64,000 nt of DNA from Blastococcus saxobsidens DD2 (GTDB lineage: Bacteria > Actinomycetota > Actinomycetes > Mycobacteriales > Geodermatophilaceae). Positions 43,197 to 54,345 of the stretch are shown here, one piece after another. The position numbers and the translations under genes are program-made. The DNA lies in assembly GCF_000284015.1 (NCBI RefSeq), contig NC_016943.1, positions 2,459,541-2,523,540 on the forward strand, written 5' to 3'. Within the stretch, counting starts at the first letter, position 1. Every line of letters begins with the position of its first letter. The notes beneath the pieces were generated by a model that saw only the letters and a program-made list of their open reading frames with translations, was not told the origin of the DNA and searched no databases.

Positions 43197-43315
43197 CGAA
43201 GGACCGGCGTCCTTCCCACTCCTCGCAGGCTCAGGGCGGGACCCCGGGCGGGGCCGTTCCAGCCCCTCACGCCCGCCACGAGCATGCGAGCGGCGAGGGG
43301 GACACCGGTCCTTCG
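43197..43315. repeat. Palindromic intergenic element bounded by 11-bp inverted repeats
   Basis: CGAAGGACCGG (43197-43207) and CCGGTCCTTCG (43305-43315) are exact complements enclosing a 97-bp core. The core holds nested arms CTCGC/GCGAG and GGCGGG/CCCGCC, so the whole can fold into a branched stem. Part of the core (43219-43260) recurs at 34107 and, looser, 46064. It lies between EF-G2 and the pgsA-like gene and could serve as terminator of the former. Confidence 0.65.
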
Positions 43316-43354
43316 ACTAGCCTCTGGCACGGGAGTGCAGGGGCTGGAGGGAAC

Positions 43355-44020
43355 GTGACGTCGTCGAGCGGGCCGTCGGCTCCCGCACCCGTACCCGGCG
43401 CCGGGACGCCCCCCGCGGGAACCGGCCGGGATGCGCTGCCGGACCGCATCTGGACGGTGCCGAACGCGCTGTCGGTGCTCCGGCTGCTGGGCGTCCCGCT
43501 GTTCCTGTGGCTGCTGCTCGGCCCGGAGGAGGACGGCTGGGCCGTCGTCGTCCTCATGGTCTCCGGCTTCACCGACTGGGCCGACGGCAAGATCGCCCGG
43601 TCGATGGACCAGGGCAGCCGTCTGGGCGTCCTCCTGGATCCCGCGGCGGACCGCCTCTACATCGTCTCGACGCTGGTGGCGCTGGCCCTGCGCGACGTCG
43701 TGCCGGTCTGGATGATGGCGCTGCTCCTGGGCCGGGAGGTCGTCCTCGGCGTCATGCTGCTGGTCCTGCGGGCTCACGGCTGGCCGCCGCTGCAGGTGCA
43801 CTACCTGGGCAAGGCGGCCACGCTGCTGCTGCTCTACGCCTTCCCGGGTCTCCTGCTGGCCGACGGCGACGGGCTCCTGGCGACCCTCGCCGCGCCGTTC
43901 GCCTGGGCCCTCGCCATCTGGGGCACCGCGCTGTACCTGCTCGCGGGGGTCTTCTACGTCATCCAGGTGGTCGGACTGCTGGCCGCCGAGCGGTCGGCGG
44001 GCCGCGGACGCCGGTCGTGA
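43355..44020 (+). CDS. CDP-alcohol phosphatidyltransferase (PgsA2/Rv1822-like)
   Basis: 221-residue membrane enzyme with about five helices. It has the full CDP-OH-P signature DWADGKIARSMDQGSRLG followed by LLDPAADR near residues 68-95. It would join a CDP-activated lipid to an alcohol such as glycerol phosphate, making anionic phospholipid. GTG 43355 follows GGAGGG. First gene of the conserved block and coupled to the DUF881 gene by GTGA. In Mycobacterium the equivalent position holds pgsA2. Confidence 0.88.
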   Translation: MTSSSGPSAPAPVPGAGTPPAGTGRDALPDRIWTVPNALSVLRLLGVPLFLWLLLGPEEDGWAVVVLMVSGFTDWADGKIARSMDQGSRLGVLLDPAADRLYIVSTLVALALRDVVPVWMMALLLGREVVLGVMLLVLRAHGWPPLQVHYLGKAATLLLLYAFPGLLLADGDGLLATLAAPFAWALAIWGTALYLLAGVFYVIQVVGLLAAERSAGRGRRS

Positions 44021-44922
44021 CCGGCCGACGACCCGCGGGCGGCGTGCGGTCGCTGGGCGCCTCGCTGCTCGACGACGTCCTCGCCGAGACGCTGGACCCG
44101 GCGTACGCCCAGGCGGCCGCCGCGCGGGACGCCCGCGGGGAACCGCCGCGCCGCCGGCGCGGGCGGGTGCTGATCGCCTTGACGATGGCCGTGGCCGGCC
44201 TGCTCGCCGCGGTCACGTACGACCAGGCCGCCGACCGGGCGCAGGGCCGGCAGGAGATCCGCGCCGCCTTGGTGCGCGACATCCAGCAGGCGTCGTCGGT
44301 CAGCGACGAACTGGTCGACCAGCTCGCCGAGTTCCGGACCGAGGTGAGCCGGACCAGCGACGAGCTGCTCGACGCCACCGTGGTGGGGCAGCGGGCACGG
44401 GACGCCCTGGCACGGGCCGAGCAGGGCACCGCGGCCGTCGCCGTCACCGGCCCCGGGCTGCTCGTCACCCTGGCCAATGCCGAGGCGGAGGCCGACGACG
44501 ACCTCGTGGGCGGCGGTTCGGCGGTGGTCGACCCCCTCGGCCGGGTCCAGGACGGGGACCTGCAGCGGGTGGTCAACGCCCTCTGGGCCGCCGGCGCGGA
44601 GGCGATCAGCATCAACGGCCAGCGGCTGGGGCCCACCAGCGCCATCCGCTTCGCCGGAGAGGCGGTCCTGGTCAACTTCCGGCCGGTCACCGACCCGTAC
44701 GAGATCAGTGCCGTCGGCGACCCGGACGAGCTCGCCAACGCCTTCCTCCTCAACCCGCAGGTCCAGGCCCTGGCCGAGGACTCGCTCAACTTCGGGCTCC
44801 GTTTCGACTTCGCCAAGGAGGACGAGCTGTCCCTGCCCGCCGCCAGCCCGCCCGAGCTCCGCTCCGCCGAACCGGTCGGTCCCCGCGCGGCCACCGGTGC
44901 CGACCCCACCCCCGGAGGCTGA
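44017..44922 (+). CDS. DUF881-family membrane-anchored protein (first copy)
   Basis: 301 residues. A cytoplasmic N-terminus with Arg-rich patch (PPRRRRGR), one membrane helix (about 50-68), a coiled-coil stretch (DIQQASSVSDELVDQLAEF) and the extracytoplasmic DUF881 domain (about 125-275: VTGPGLLVTLANAE, LQRVVNALWAAGAEAISING, VLVNFRPVTDPYEISAVG). Function unknown; the paired DUF881-Sbp-DUF881 order is conserved in Actinobacteria near septum and lipid genes. GTGA overlap with the previous gene. Confidence 0.85.
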   Translation: MTGRRPAGGVRSLGASLLDDVLAETLDPAYAQAAAARDARGEPPRRRRGRVLIALTMAVAGLLAAVTYDQAADRAQGRQEIRAALVRDIQQASSVSDELVDQLAEFRTEVSRTSDELLDATVVGQRARDALARAEQGTAAVAVTGPGLLVTLANAEAEADDDLVGGGSAVVDPLGRVQDGDLQRVVNALWAAGAEAISINGQRLGPTSAIRFAGEAVLVNFRPVTDPYEISAVGDPDELANAFLLNPQVQALAEDSLNFGLRFDFAKEDELSLPAASPPELRSAEPVGPRAATGADPTPGG

Positions 44923-44926
44923 CGCC

Positions 44927-45259
44927 GTGATCCCCATCCTCGGACTGGCGGCAGGCGTCCTCCTGGGGCTGCTGTTCGACCCCACGGTCCCGCTCTGGCT
45001 GCAGCCCTACCTGCCGATCGCCGTGGTCGCCGCGCTGGACGCGGTGTTCGGCGGCTTCCGCGCCCGGCTCGACGGCATCTTCGACGCCAAGGTCTTCGTC
45101 ATCTCGTTCGTCTCCAACGTCGTGGTCGCCGCGCTCATCGTCTTCCTCGGCGACCAGCTCGGGGTCGGCGCCCAGCTGTCGACGGCGGTCGTCGTCGTGC
45201 TCGGCATCCGCATCTTCGGCAACGCCGCGGCCATCCGGCGGCACGTCTTCCGGGCATGA
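44927..45259 (+). CDS. Small basic protein family membrane protein (Sbp, DUF1290)
   Basis: 110-residue protein with three hydrophobic segments. It begins VIPILGLAAGVLLGLLFDP and has DAVFGGFRARLDGIFDAKVF in the middle and IRIFGNAAAIRRHVF at the C-terminus, diagnostic of the Sbp family. GTG 44927 has GGAGG eight bases upstream. Sandwiched between two DUF881 genes, with an ATGA overlap to the next. Likely forms a membrane complex with them; role unknown. Confidence 0.88.
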   Translation: MIPILGLAAGVLLGLLFDPTVPLWLQPYLPIAVVAALDAVFGGFRARLDGIFDAKVFVISFVSNVVVAALIVFLGDQLGVGAQLSTAVVVVLGIRIFGNAAAIRRHVFRA

Positions 45260-46041
45260 CCGACGCCGAGCGGTCCGACGCCCCGGCGCCTGCCGACGAT
45301 GCGGTCGGCGGGGCTCCTCCCGGGGAGCCGCCGGCCACCGCGACGGTGCGGCGGCGGGGCCGTGACCCGCTGGCCGCTGCGCTGATCGGCGTCCTGACCC
45401 TGCTGCTGGGTTTCGCGCTCGCCGTCCAGGTCCGCAACGCGGACGAGGCGCAGATGCTCGCCGGTGCACGGGAGGAGGACCTCGTGCGCATCCTCGACGA
45501 GCTCGACAGCCGGGAGGACCGGCTGCGGTCCCAGCTGGCCGACCAGCGGGCGGCCCTGCGGGAGCTGACCGGCTCCGACAGCCGGACGGCCACGGCCCTG
45601 CAGGAGGCGCGCCGCCGGGCCGAGACCCTGGGGATCCTGGGCGGCACGCTGCCGGCGCAGGGACCCGGACTGACCCTCATTGTCCGGGACCCCTCGGACG
45701 AGGTCGGGGTCTCCGACATCATCGACATCGTCCAGGAACTGCGTGGCGCCGGCGCCGAGACGATGCAGATCGACGGCGTCCGCATCGGGCTGTCCAGCGC
45801 CGTCACGGGGCGGCCCGGTGCGCTCCGGGTCGACGGCACACCGCTGCGGGCGCCCTACGAGTTCGTCGTCCTGGGGGAGCCGCAGAACATGGAGACGGCC
45901 ATGTTCATCCCCGGCGGCATCGTCCAGAGCATCGAGCGGGTGGGCGGCACCGTGGAGATCACCCAGTCGCCCGCGCTGGTCGTGGACGCGTTGCGGCCGC
46001 TTGACCGCCCTCAATACGCTGCGCCCGACACCGGCGACTGA
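45256..46041 (+). CDS. DUF881-family membrane-anchored protein (second copy)
   Basis: 261 residues. An acidic/proline-rich N-terminus, a membrane helix (about 38-56: LIGVLTLLLGFALAVQV), a coiled coil (ILDELDSREDRLRSQLADQR) and the DUF881 domain (QGPGLTLIVRDPSDEVG, IVQELRGAGAETMQIDG, APYEFVVLGEPQNMETA). It shares architecture with the first copy but is more compact. Coupled to sbp by ATGA. Confidence 0.85.
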   Translation: MTDAERSDAPAPADDAVGGAPPGEPPATATVRRRGRDPLAAALIGVLTLLLGFALAVQVRNADEAQMLAGAREEDLVRILDELDSREDRLRSQLADQRAALRELTGSDSRTATALQEARRRAETLGILGGTLPAQGPGLTLIVRDPSDEVGVSDIIDIVQELRGAGAETMQIDGVRIGLSSAVTGRPGALRVDGTPLRAPYEFVVLGEPQNMETAMFIPGGIVQSIERVGGTVEITQSPALVVDALRPLDRPQYAAPDTGD

Positions 46042-46063
46042 TCGAGGACCTCCCTGCCCCACC

Positions 46064-46107
46064 GCTCGCACGCTCGCGGCGGCCCCTGCAGGCAGGCCGT
46101 AGCACCC
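46064..46107. repeat. Intergenic repeat, looser copy of the CTCGCAGGCT family
   Basis: CTCGCACGCTCGCGGCGG, then CCCCTGCAGGCAGGCCGTAGCACC. The order of blocks follows 43219-43260 and 34107-34148, including the GGCCGTnnCC-like end. It lies between the second DUF881 gene and gcvH. Confidence 0.4.
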
Positions 46108-46123
46108 ATTGGAGACGCATCAC

Positions 46124-46528
46124 ATGGCAACACCGGACGACCGCCGCTACACCGACCAGCACGAGTGGGCGCTGGTGCAGGGCACCGACGGCACGTCGCC
46201 CGTCGTCCGGGTCGGGATCACCGACCACGCCCAGGACGCGCTGGGCGACATCGTCTTCGTCCAGCTGCCCGAGGTGGGTGCGGAGGTGGCCCCCGGGACG
46301 GCCATCGGCGAGGTCGAGTCGACGAAGTCCGTCTCCGACATCTATGCCCCCGTGAAGGGCGTGGTCGCGGCGGTGAACGAGCGGCTCACCGACGCGCCGG
46401 AGACCATCAACGCCGATCCGTACGGCGCGGGCTGGCTGGTCGACATCGCGGTCCCGGTGGAGGTCGGCGACCCGATCGGCCTGCTGCTCGACGCGGCCGC
46501 CTACCAGGCGCTGATCGAGGGCTCGTAG
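46124..46528 (+). CDS. gcvH: Glycine cleavage system H protein
   Basis: 134-residue lipoyl-carrier. RYTDQHEWA start, [19 protein letters not shown], and the lipoylated Lys68 in [16 protein letters not shown]; ending [10 protein letters not shown]. It shuttles the aminomethyl group between P, T and L proteins. ATG 46124 follows GGAGA by eight bases; a TTG upstream is less likely. gcvP is 3.2 kb downstream; gcvT is not in the window. Confidence 0.95.
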   Translation: MATPDDRRYTDQHEWALVQGTDGTSPVVRVGITDHAQDALGDIVFVQLPEVGAEVAPGTAIGEVESTKSVSDIYAPVKGVVAAVNERLTDAPETINADPYGAGWLVDIAVPVEVGDPIGLLLDAAAYQALIEGS

Positions 46529-46536
46529 CCGGGGCC

Positions 46537-46556
46537 GCCGGGAGGCTGCTCCCGGC
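46537..46556 (+). terminator. Hairpin after gcvH
   Basis: Perfect 8-bp inverted repeat GCCGGGAG/CTCCCGGC with a GCTG loop, starting nine bases past the stop codon. Confidence 0.6.
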
Positions 46557-46565
46557 GTCGCTCAC

Positions 46566-46571
46566 TATGAT
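46566..46571 (+). promoter_or_regulatory. -10 box TATGAT before garA
   Basis: A near-consensus TATGAT just after the gcvH hairpin. If used, garA has a GC-rich leader of about 215 bases, unusual in a region where many genes are leaderless. No clear -35 box. Confidence 0.4.
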
Positions 46572-46793
46572 CGCGCTGGTACCGGGAACGGCGGAGGACC
46601 TGCGGAGAAACCGCCCGCCCCGGCTCCGCCCGTCCGGTTGACCCTCGGGCCGACCGGCTGGTTCCATGACCCACGGTCCGCCGCCCTCCCGCGGCGGTCG
46701 TCCCACGGCGGGCCGTCCGGCCCACCGTCCGCCGGCCGCCCGCGGCCCGTTCGAGGCCCCGCGGCGGGCCCCTCGTACCGGAGGAGACGCAAC

Positions 46794-47309
46794 GTGCACT
46801 GCACTCGATGTGGCCACGAGAACCCCGAGGGCAGTCGCTTCTGCGCGCAGTGCGGTGCGGCGCTCGCCCCCGAGCGGATCGGCGAGGCGACCAGCGTGAT
46901 CCCCAAGGTCGGTGGCGAGGACTCCGGCGACCAGCCGGAGGTCACCGACGGCGCGGATGCACACGCCGGCGCCGTCGAGTCGCTGCCGGCGGGTTCGGCG
47001 CTCCTGGTGGTCAAGCGCGGCCCCAACGCGGGCAGCCGCTTCCTGCTCGACCAGGACGTCACGACGGCCGGCCGGCACCCCGACAGCGACATCTTCCTCG
47101 ACGACGTGACGGTCAGCCGCCGGCACGTCGAGTTCCACCGCGAGGGCGGCGGTTTCTCGGTGCACGACGTCGGCAGCCTGAACGGCACCTACGTCAACCG
47201 TGAGCCCGTCGACGTCGCCACCCTGGCCGGTGGGGACGAGGTGCAGATCGGCAAGTTCCGGCTCGTGTACCTGACCGGCCCGCGCACGGGCGAGCCGGCC
47301 GCTCGCTAG
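46794..47309 (+). CDS. garA: GarA-like FHA-domain regulator with N-terminal zinc ribbon
   Basis: 171 residues. The C-terminal FHA domain (about 65-160) is nearly identical in pattern to mycobacterial GarA: SALLVVKRGPNAGSRFLLDQ, AGRHPDSDIFLDDVTVSRRH, GSLNGTYVNREPV, GDEVQIGKFRLV. GarA binds phosphothreonine and tunes glutamate and 2-oxoglutarate metabolism. The N-terminus here is a zinc ribbon (CTRCG...FCAQCG), which the mycobacterial protein lacks, followed by EATSVIPKV, which may be the phosphorylation site (ETTSVF in GarA). GTG 46794 has GGAGGAG seven bases upstream. Confidence 0.88.
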   Translation: MHCTRCGHENPEGSRFCAQCGAALAPERIGEATSVIPKVGGEDSGDQPEVTDGADAHAGAVESLPAGSALLVVKRGPNAGSRFLLDQDVTTAGRHPDSDIFLDDVTVSRRHVEFHREGGGFSVHDVGSLNGTYVNREPVDVATLAGGDEVQIGKFRLVYLTGPRTGEPAAR

Positions 47310-47385
47310 TGCACCGTCCGGCGATCTTCCGCAGGTCGGGACCGCGGCCCGGGATCCCGCGACGGGGTCCCGGCGGGGAAGGGGC

Positions 47386-48120
47386 GTGACCGCCGTGCCC
47401 GAGCGCGAGCGTGCGCTCGGGGACGCCGGCGACCAGCACGCGCCACGCCTGACCATCGGCGAGGTGCTGGCTGTTCTTCGCGACGACTTCCCCGACGTGA
47501 CGATCAGCAAGATCCGCTACCTGGAGTCCGAGGACCTGGTCCACCCGCAGCGGACCCCGTCGGGGTACCGCAAGTTCTCGCGGGCCGACGTCAGCCGGCT
47601 GCGATACGTGCTCACCGCCCAGCGGGACCACTACCTGCCGCTGCGGGTGATCAAGGACCACCTCGATGCGCTCGACCGGGGGGAGCCGCTGCCCGGGTCC
47701 ACCAGCGGGTCGGCGCCCCTGCCGCCGGCGTCCACGGACGAGGGCTCCGCGGCCCCGCTGACCGCGGAGCAGTTCGCCCGGGCTGCGGGCCTCGAGCCGG
47801 ACCAGCTGGCCGACTGCGTGCAGTTCGGGCTGCTGTCCACCGACGCGCAGGGCCGGCACCCGGCCACCGACCTGCCGATCGCACGTGCCGCGGCGGGCCT
47901 CGCCCGGCACGGCATCGAGCCGCGGCACCTGCGGGTGTACCGGTCCGCGGTGGAACGCGAGGCCGGGCTGGTGGAGCAGCTGGTGGCGCCGGTCCTCCGC
48001 GCCCGATCCGACGAGGCGCGCACCCGCGCGACCGAGAAGCTCGCCGAACTCGCGGCGCTGTCGGCGCAGCTGCACACCGCCTTGCTCGAGACGCGCCTGC
48101 GCGACTTCCTGCGCCCCTGA
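47386..48120 (+). CDS. ftsR: FtsR-like MerR-type transcriptional regulator
   Basis: 244 residues. N-terminal MerR winged helix (about 22-92: LTIGEVLAVLRDDFPDVTISKIRYLE, VHPQRTPSGYRKFSRADVSRLRYV) and a C-terminal helical region without metal-binding cysteines. This matches Rv1828/FtsR, which activates ftsZ in related Actinobacteria. GTG 47386 follows GGGAAGGGG; a GTG three codons on is possible. Position between garA and the BFN gene is the conserved one. Confidence 0.88.
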   Translation: MTAVPERERALGDAGDQHAPRLTIGEVLAVLRDDFPDVTISKIRYLESEDLVHPQRTPSGYRKFSRADVSRLRYVLTAQRDHYLPLRVIKDHLDALDRGEPLPGSTSGSAPLPPASTDEGSAAPLTAEQFARAAGLEPDQLADCVQFGLLSTDAQGRHPATDLPIARAAAGLARHGIEPRHLRVYRSAVEREAGLVEQLVAPVLRARSDEARTRATEKLAELAALSAQLHTALLETRLRDFLRP

Positions 48121-48236
48121 CGCGGCGTACCGTGGAGCCGTCGCCGGCCGCGCCGATCGACGCACCGACCCGTCACCGGCCGCCCGATCACCACCGTCCC
48201 GCCCGATCCCCGGGCCGCAGCCGAGGGAGCCGCACC

Positions 48237-48731
48237 GTGCAGGAGCTTCGAGTCGTCGGCGTCCGCGTCGAACTGCCCGGCAACCAGCCGATCCTGCTCC
48301 TGAAGGAGACGCAGGGTGAGCGCTACCTGCCGATCTGGATCGGTGCGGTGGAGGCGGCCGCGATCGCGTTCGAGCAGCAGGGTGTGCGCCCGGCCCGCCC
48401 CATGACGCACGACCTGCTCCGCGAGGTGGTCCGGACGCTGGGTGCGGAGCTGGAGGCGGTCAACATCACCGAGATGCGGGACGGCATCTACATCGCCGAG
48501 CTGGTGTTCGGCGACGACCGGATCGTCAGCGCCCGCCCGTCGGACGCGGTGGCCCTCGCGGTGCGGACCGGGGCGCCGATCTTCGGCGCCGACGACCTCC
48601 TCGACGAGGCGGGGATCGAGATCCCCGACGAACAGGAGGACGAGGTCGAGAAGTTCCGCGAGTTCCTCGACCAGATCTCCCCGGAGGACTTCGGGGCCGG
48701 TTCCGGCTCCGGCGGTGGCCCGGCGACCTGA
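48237..48731 (+). CDS. Bifunctional nuclease-domain protein (BFN, DUF151)
   Basis: 164-residue DUF151 protein: ELRVVGVRVELPGNQPILLLKE, LPIWIGAVEAAAIAFEQQG, TMHDLL-like MTHDLLREVVRTLGA, VSARPSDAVALAVRTGAPIF, and a Gly/Ser-rich tail. The family is linked to nuclease activity in plants and is conserved in Actinobacteria at this locus (Rv1829). GTG 48237 follows CGAGGGAG. Cytosolic; role unproven. Confidence 0.88.
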   Translation: MQELRVVGVRVELPGNQPILLLKETQGERYLPIWIGAVEAAAIAFEQQGVRPARPMTHDLLREVVRTLGAELEAVNITEMRDGIYIAELVFGDDRIVSARPSDAVALAVRTGAPIFGADDLLDEAGIEIPDEQEDEVEKFREFLDQISPEDFGAGSGSGGGPAT

Positions 48732-48812
48732 GCCCATCAGGTTCCTATCGGCAGGTACCGCCGCGACATCACCCGAAATGGGGCGGGTGTGGCGACACGC
48801 CGCCCCGCTCAG

Positions 48813-48841
48813 TTGACCGCCCTCCCGGCCCGGCTTACCGT
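48813..48841 (+). promoter_or_regulatory. Sigma70-type promoter before the MerR-like gene
   Basis: TTGACC (48813-48818), 17 bases, TACCGT (48836-48841): one of the best housekeeping promoters in the window, about 85 bases before the start codon. Confidence 0.6.
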
Positions 48842-48932
48842 CGGCGAACAACAACGGTGTGACACCTGAGAACAACGGGTGACGATCCGTCGACCTGCCG
48901 CAGGCGTGGCGGGACAGAGGAGGACGCTGGAC

Positions 48933-49502
48933 GTGAGCGACCAGAGCAACGGCTCGCAGGGTCAGCTGTTCAGCGACGCCGCCGTCGGAGCCCCCGCGTA
49001 CGACGAGGTCGACACCGACCTCGTCGGCTACCGGGGCCCGACCGCCTGCGCCGCTGCCGGGATCACCTACCGCCAGCTGGACTACTGGGCCCGCACCGGC
49101 CTGGTCGCCCCCTCGGTGCGCAGCGCCACCGGGTCGGGCACCCAGCGGCTCTACTCGTTCCGCGACATCCTGGTGCTGAAGGTCGTCAAGCGGTTGCTGG
49201 ACACCGGTGTCTCGCTGCAGAACATCCGCAAGGCCGTCGACCACCTCCGCCAGCGCGGGGTGAAGGAGCTGGCCAACGTCACGCTGTTCTCCGACGGCGC
49301 GACGGTCTACGAGTGCACCTCCGCCGAGGAGGTCGTCGACCTGCTCGCCGGCGGTCAGGGCGTCTTCGGCATCGCCGTCTCCGGGGCCCTGCGCGAGCTT
49401 TCCGGCGAGCTGGCCGAGCTGCCGGCCGAGCGGATCGACGGTGGGCAGGTCGTCCCGTCCGACGACGAGCTGTCGATGCGCCGTCGCCGCCGCGCCATGT
49501 GA
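48933..49502 (+). CDS. MerR-family regulator (Rv1830-like)
   Basis: 189 residues. MerR helix-turn-helix about 40-110 ([41 protein letters not shown]) preceded by an N-terminal QGQLFSD segment, and a C-terminal part with [31 protein letters not shown], typical of the Rv1830 family. GTG 48933 is chosen; GAGGAGG lies about ten bases before. In the conserved block next to gcvP. Probably a regulator of growth or cell division genes. Confidence 0.85.
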   Translation: MSDQSNGSQGQLFSDAAVGAPAYDEVDTDLVGYRGPTACAAAGITYRQLDYWARTGLVAPSVRSATGSGTQRLYSFRDILVLKVVKRLLDTGVSLQNIRKAVDHLRQRGVKELANVTLFSDGATVYECTSAEEVVDLLAGGQGVFGIAVSGALRELSGELAELPAERIDGGQVVPSDDELSMRRRRRAM

Positions 49503-49569
49503 TCTGTCGTCCTCCGGACGACAACCGCGGCCAGGTGCCGTCCCAACCTGCGCTGAGCCCTTTCCGTCC

Positions 49570-49608
49570 CTCCTCGGGGGACCCTCCGGGCCCCCGCTCG
49601 TCGGGACC
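49570..49608. repeat. 39-bp direct repeat, copy 1
   Basis: Begins CTCCTCGGGGGACCC and ends CGCTCGTCGGGACC; identical over 39 bases to 49633-49671. Each copy can form a GGGG/CCCC hairpin. Located after the MerR-like gene and before gcvP. Confidence 0.8.
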
Positions 49609-49632
49609 GCTTCGCGAGGTGCATCCCGTCCA

Positions 49633-49671
49633 CTCCTCGGGGGACCCTCCGGGCCCCCGCTCGTCGGGACC
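49633..49671. repeat. 39-bp direct repeat, copy 2
   Basis: Exact copy of 49570-49608, offset by 63 bases. The spacer (GCTTCGCGAGGTGCATCCCGTCCA) is not repeated. It could be a duplicated terminator hairpin or a mobile palindromic repeat. Confidence 0.8.
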
Positions 49672-49712
49672 TCGCACGCCTCAGCCGTCCCGGAGGTCGC
49701 CGGCTGCACTGG

Positions 49713-49718
49713 TAGCGT
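49713..49718 (+). promoter_or_regulatory. -10 box of a leaderless promoter for gcvP
   Basis: TAGCGT, seven bases, GTG 49726. No glycine riboswitch is visible upstream. Confidence 0.6.
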
Positions 49719-49725
49719 CGCAGCA

Positions 49726-52764
<3,039 letters not shown>

Positions 52765-52857
52765 GGGAGGCCGTTCACCGGCACGCCGGCCGTCGCCACC
52801 GCATCGAGCAGGCGGCGCGGCGGGCGGTGGGGGAGCGGGCCCCGAAGGGGCCCTCGC

Positions 52858-53061
52858 TCAGGCGCTGACCGGCTGGGGGGCCAGCCAGACGTGGTGGTCG
52901 GCGACGGCGCGGCCGTCGGGCAGCAGGGCGCCGTCGTCGTCGAAGAGCACGACGCCGTTGCAGAGCAGCCGCCAGCCCTGCTCGGGGTGGCTGCTCACTA
53001 CAGCGGCCAGGTCACGGGTATCGCTGGCGGGCTCGGGGCAGGGGGTGCGGTGGGTGCACAT
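52858..53061 (-). CDS. Small DUF5999-like protein
   Basis: 67 residues: MCTHRTPCPEPASDTRDLAA, SHPEQGWRLLCNGVVLFDDDG, LLPDGRAVADHHV. The MC-H-x3-CP start and EQGW-LLCNGV core match a small actinobacterial family (DUF5999). The paired Cys/His at the N-terminus may bind metal. ATG 53061 is chosen since the conserved part begins there. Function unknown. Confidence 0.75.
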   Translation of the reverse strand: MCTHRTPCPEPASDTRDLAAVVSSHPEQGWRLLCNGVVLFDDDGALLPDGRAVADHHVWLAPQPVSA

Positions 53062-53267
53062 GGCGGTCACTTCCGTTTCGCCGGGAGGAAGCCGGCAGTC
53101 ACCGGTGGTACGCATCCGATTACCGGACTCTCCCTCAGTGTCGGCACGACCGGGGCCCAGGTCACGTGATGCAGGTCACCGAATCACCCGTAGGGGTCGT
53201 CAGGTCCTGCCATGGTGCTCCGCGGCGGCGCATGGGTGACGCCGTGCGAGCGGCGTCTCCCCGGGCA

Positions 53268-54230
53268 TCACAGCTTGCGGAGCAGGACCCGCCGCACCGA
53301 GTGGTCCGCGGACTTCTGCAGCACCAGCCGCGCCCGGGAGCGGGTCGGTGCGATGTTGTCCCGCAGGTTCGGCCCGTTCACCGCGGCCCAGATGTCCAGC
53401 GCCGTCTCGTGGGCCTGCTCGTCGGTGAGCGCGCCGAAGCGGTGGAAGTAGGCGGCGCGGTTCTGGAACGCGGTCCGCCGCAGCGCCAGGAAACGCTCGA
53501 CGTACCAGCGTTGGATGTCTGCCTCGGCGGCGTCGACGTAGACGGAGAAGTCGAAGAAGTCCGACAGGAAGATGTCGGGAGCCGATCCGTCGGTGCGCCG
53601 GCCGGCCTGGAGGACGTTGAGCCCCTCCAGCACGAGGATGTCCGGCCGGTCGACCGCCTGCACCTGCCCGGGCACGATGTCGTAGGACTGGTGGTCGTAC
53701 ACCGGCGCGAACACCTCCTCCCGGCCGGACTTCACGTCGGCCAGGAAGCGCAGCAGGGCCCGGCGGTCGTAGCTCTCCGGGAAGCCCTTGCGCCCGAGCA
53801 GGCCACGCTCCTCCAGCACCGCGTTGGGCAGCAGGAAGCCGTCGGTGGTGATCAGGTCGACCCGGTGGGCGCCCGGGGTCGCCGCGAGCAGGGTCTGCAG
53901 GAGGCGGGCCGTGGTGCTCTTGCCGACGGCGACGCTGCCGGCGACGGCGATGACGAAGGGAACCTTGGCCGTGGTGTCGCCGAGGAAGTCGCTCTGCGCT
54001 GCCCACAGGCGGCGGCTGGCGGCGACGTGCAGGCTCAGCAGCCGGGCCAGCGGGAGGTAGACCGTGGCCACCTCGTCGAGGTCGATGCGATCACCGAGGG
54101 AGGCCAGGTCGTCCAGGTCGGCGGCGTCCAGCGGCAGGCTGGACCCGGCCGCGAGCGCCCGCCACGAGTCGCGGTCGAACACCGCGTAGGGCGAGATGGA
54201 GCCACGCGTCCCAGCCGTCACAGGGCCCAT
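53268..54230 (-). CDS. coaA: Pantothenate kinase type I
   Basis: 320-residue P-loop kinase. [15 protein letters not shown] start, P-loop [77 protein letters not shown], and a C-terminal [12 protein letters not shown]. First step of CoA synthesis. ATG 54230; a GTG three codons later is also possible. It is divergent from the GNAT gene with 115 bp between. CoA demand for the aryl-CoA pathway is a loose link only. Confidence 0.95.
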   Translation of the reverse strand: MGPVTAGTRGSISPYAVFDRDSWRALAAGSSLPLDAADLDDLASLGDRIDLDEVATVYLPLARLLSLHVAASRRLWAAQSDFLGDTTAKVPFVIAVAGSVAVGKSTTARLLQTLLAATPGAHRVDLITTDGFLLPNAVLEERGLLGRKGFPESYDRRALLRFLADVKSGREEVFAPVYDHQSYDIVPGQVQAVDRPDILVLEGLNVLQAGRRTDGSAPDIFLSDFFDFSVYVDAAEADIQRWYVERFLALRRTAFQNRAAYFHRFGALTDEQAHETALDIWAAVNGPNLRDNIAPTRSRARLVLQKSADHSVRRVLLRKL

Positions 54231-54332
54231 CGTGCCGTCCCACCCGGGAGCGACCTGCGCGCGGGTCACCCTCGGGGGTGGGCAGGGCCCGCTGGAGCGC
54301 CGGCGCAGCACCCGGCCGGGACGGCACCCGTC

Positions 54333-54338
54333 TAGGGT
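54333..54338 (+). promoter_or_regulatory. -10 box of a leaderless promoter for the GNAT gene
   Basis: TAGGGT, seven bases, GTG 54346. Confidence 0.6.
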
Positions 54339-54345
54339 CGTCGGC

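Noticed and set aside
40769-44020. A 1083-codon open frame on the plus strand over EF-G2 and the pgsA-like gene
   Set aside because: It is the GC-rich shadow frame of EF-G2: very Arg/Gly/Pro-rich, no domain, and it crosses the end of one real gene and most of another.
49503-49725. Glycine riboswitch upstream of gcvP
   Set aside because: No tandem aptamer-like structure; the region is the 39-bp repeat pair and the promoter is leaderless.
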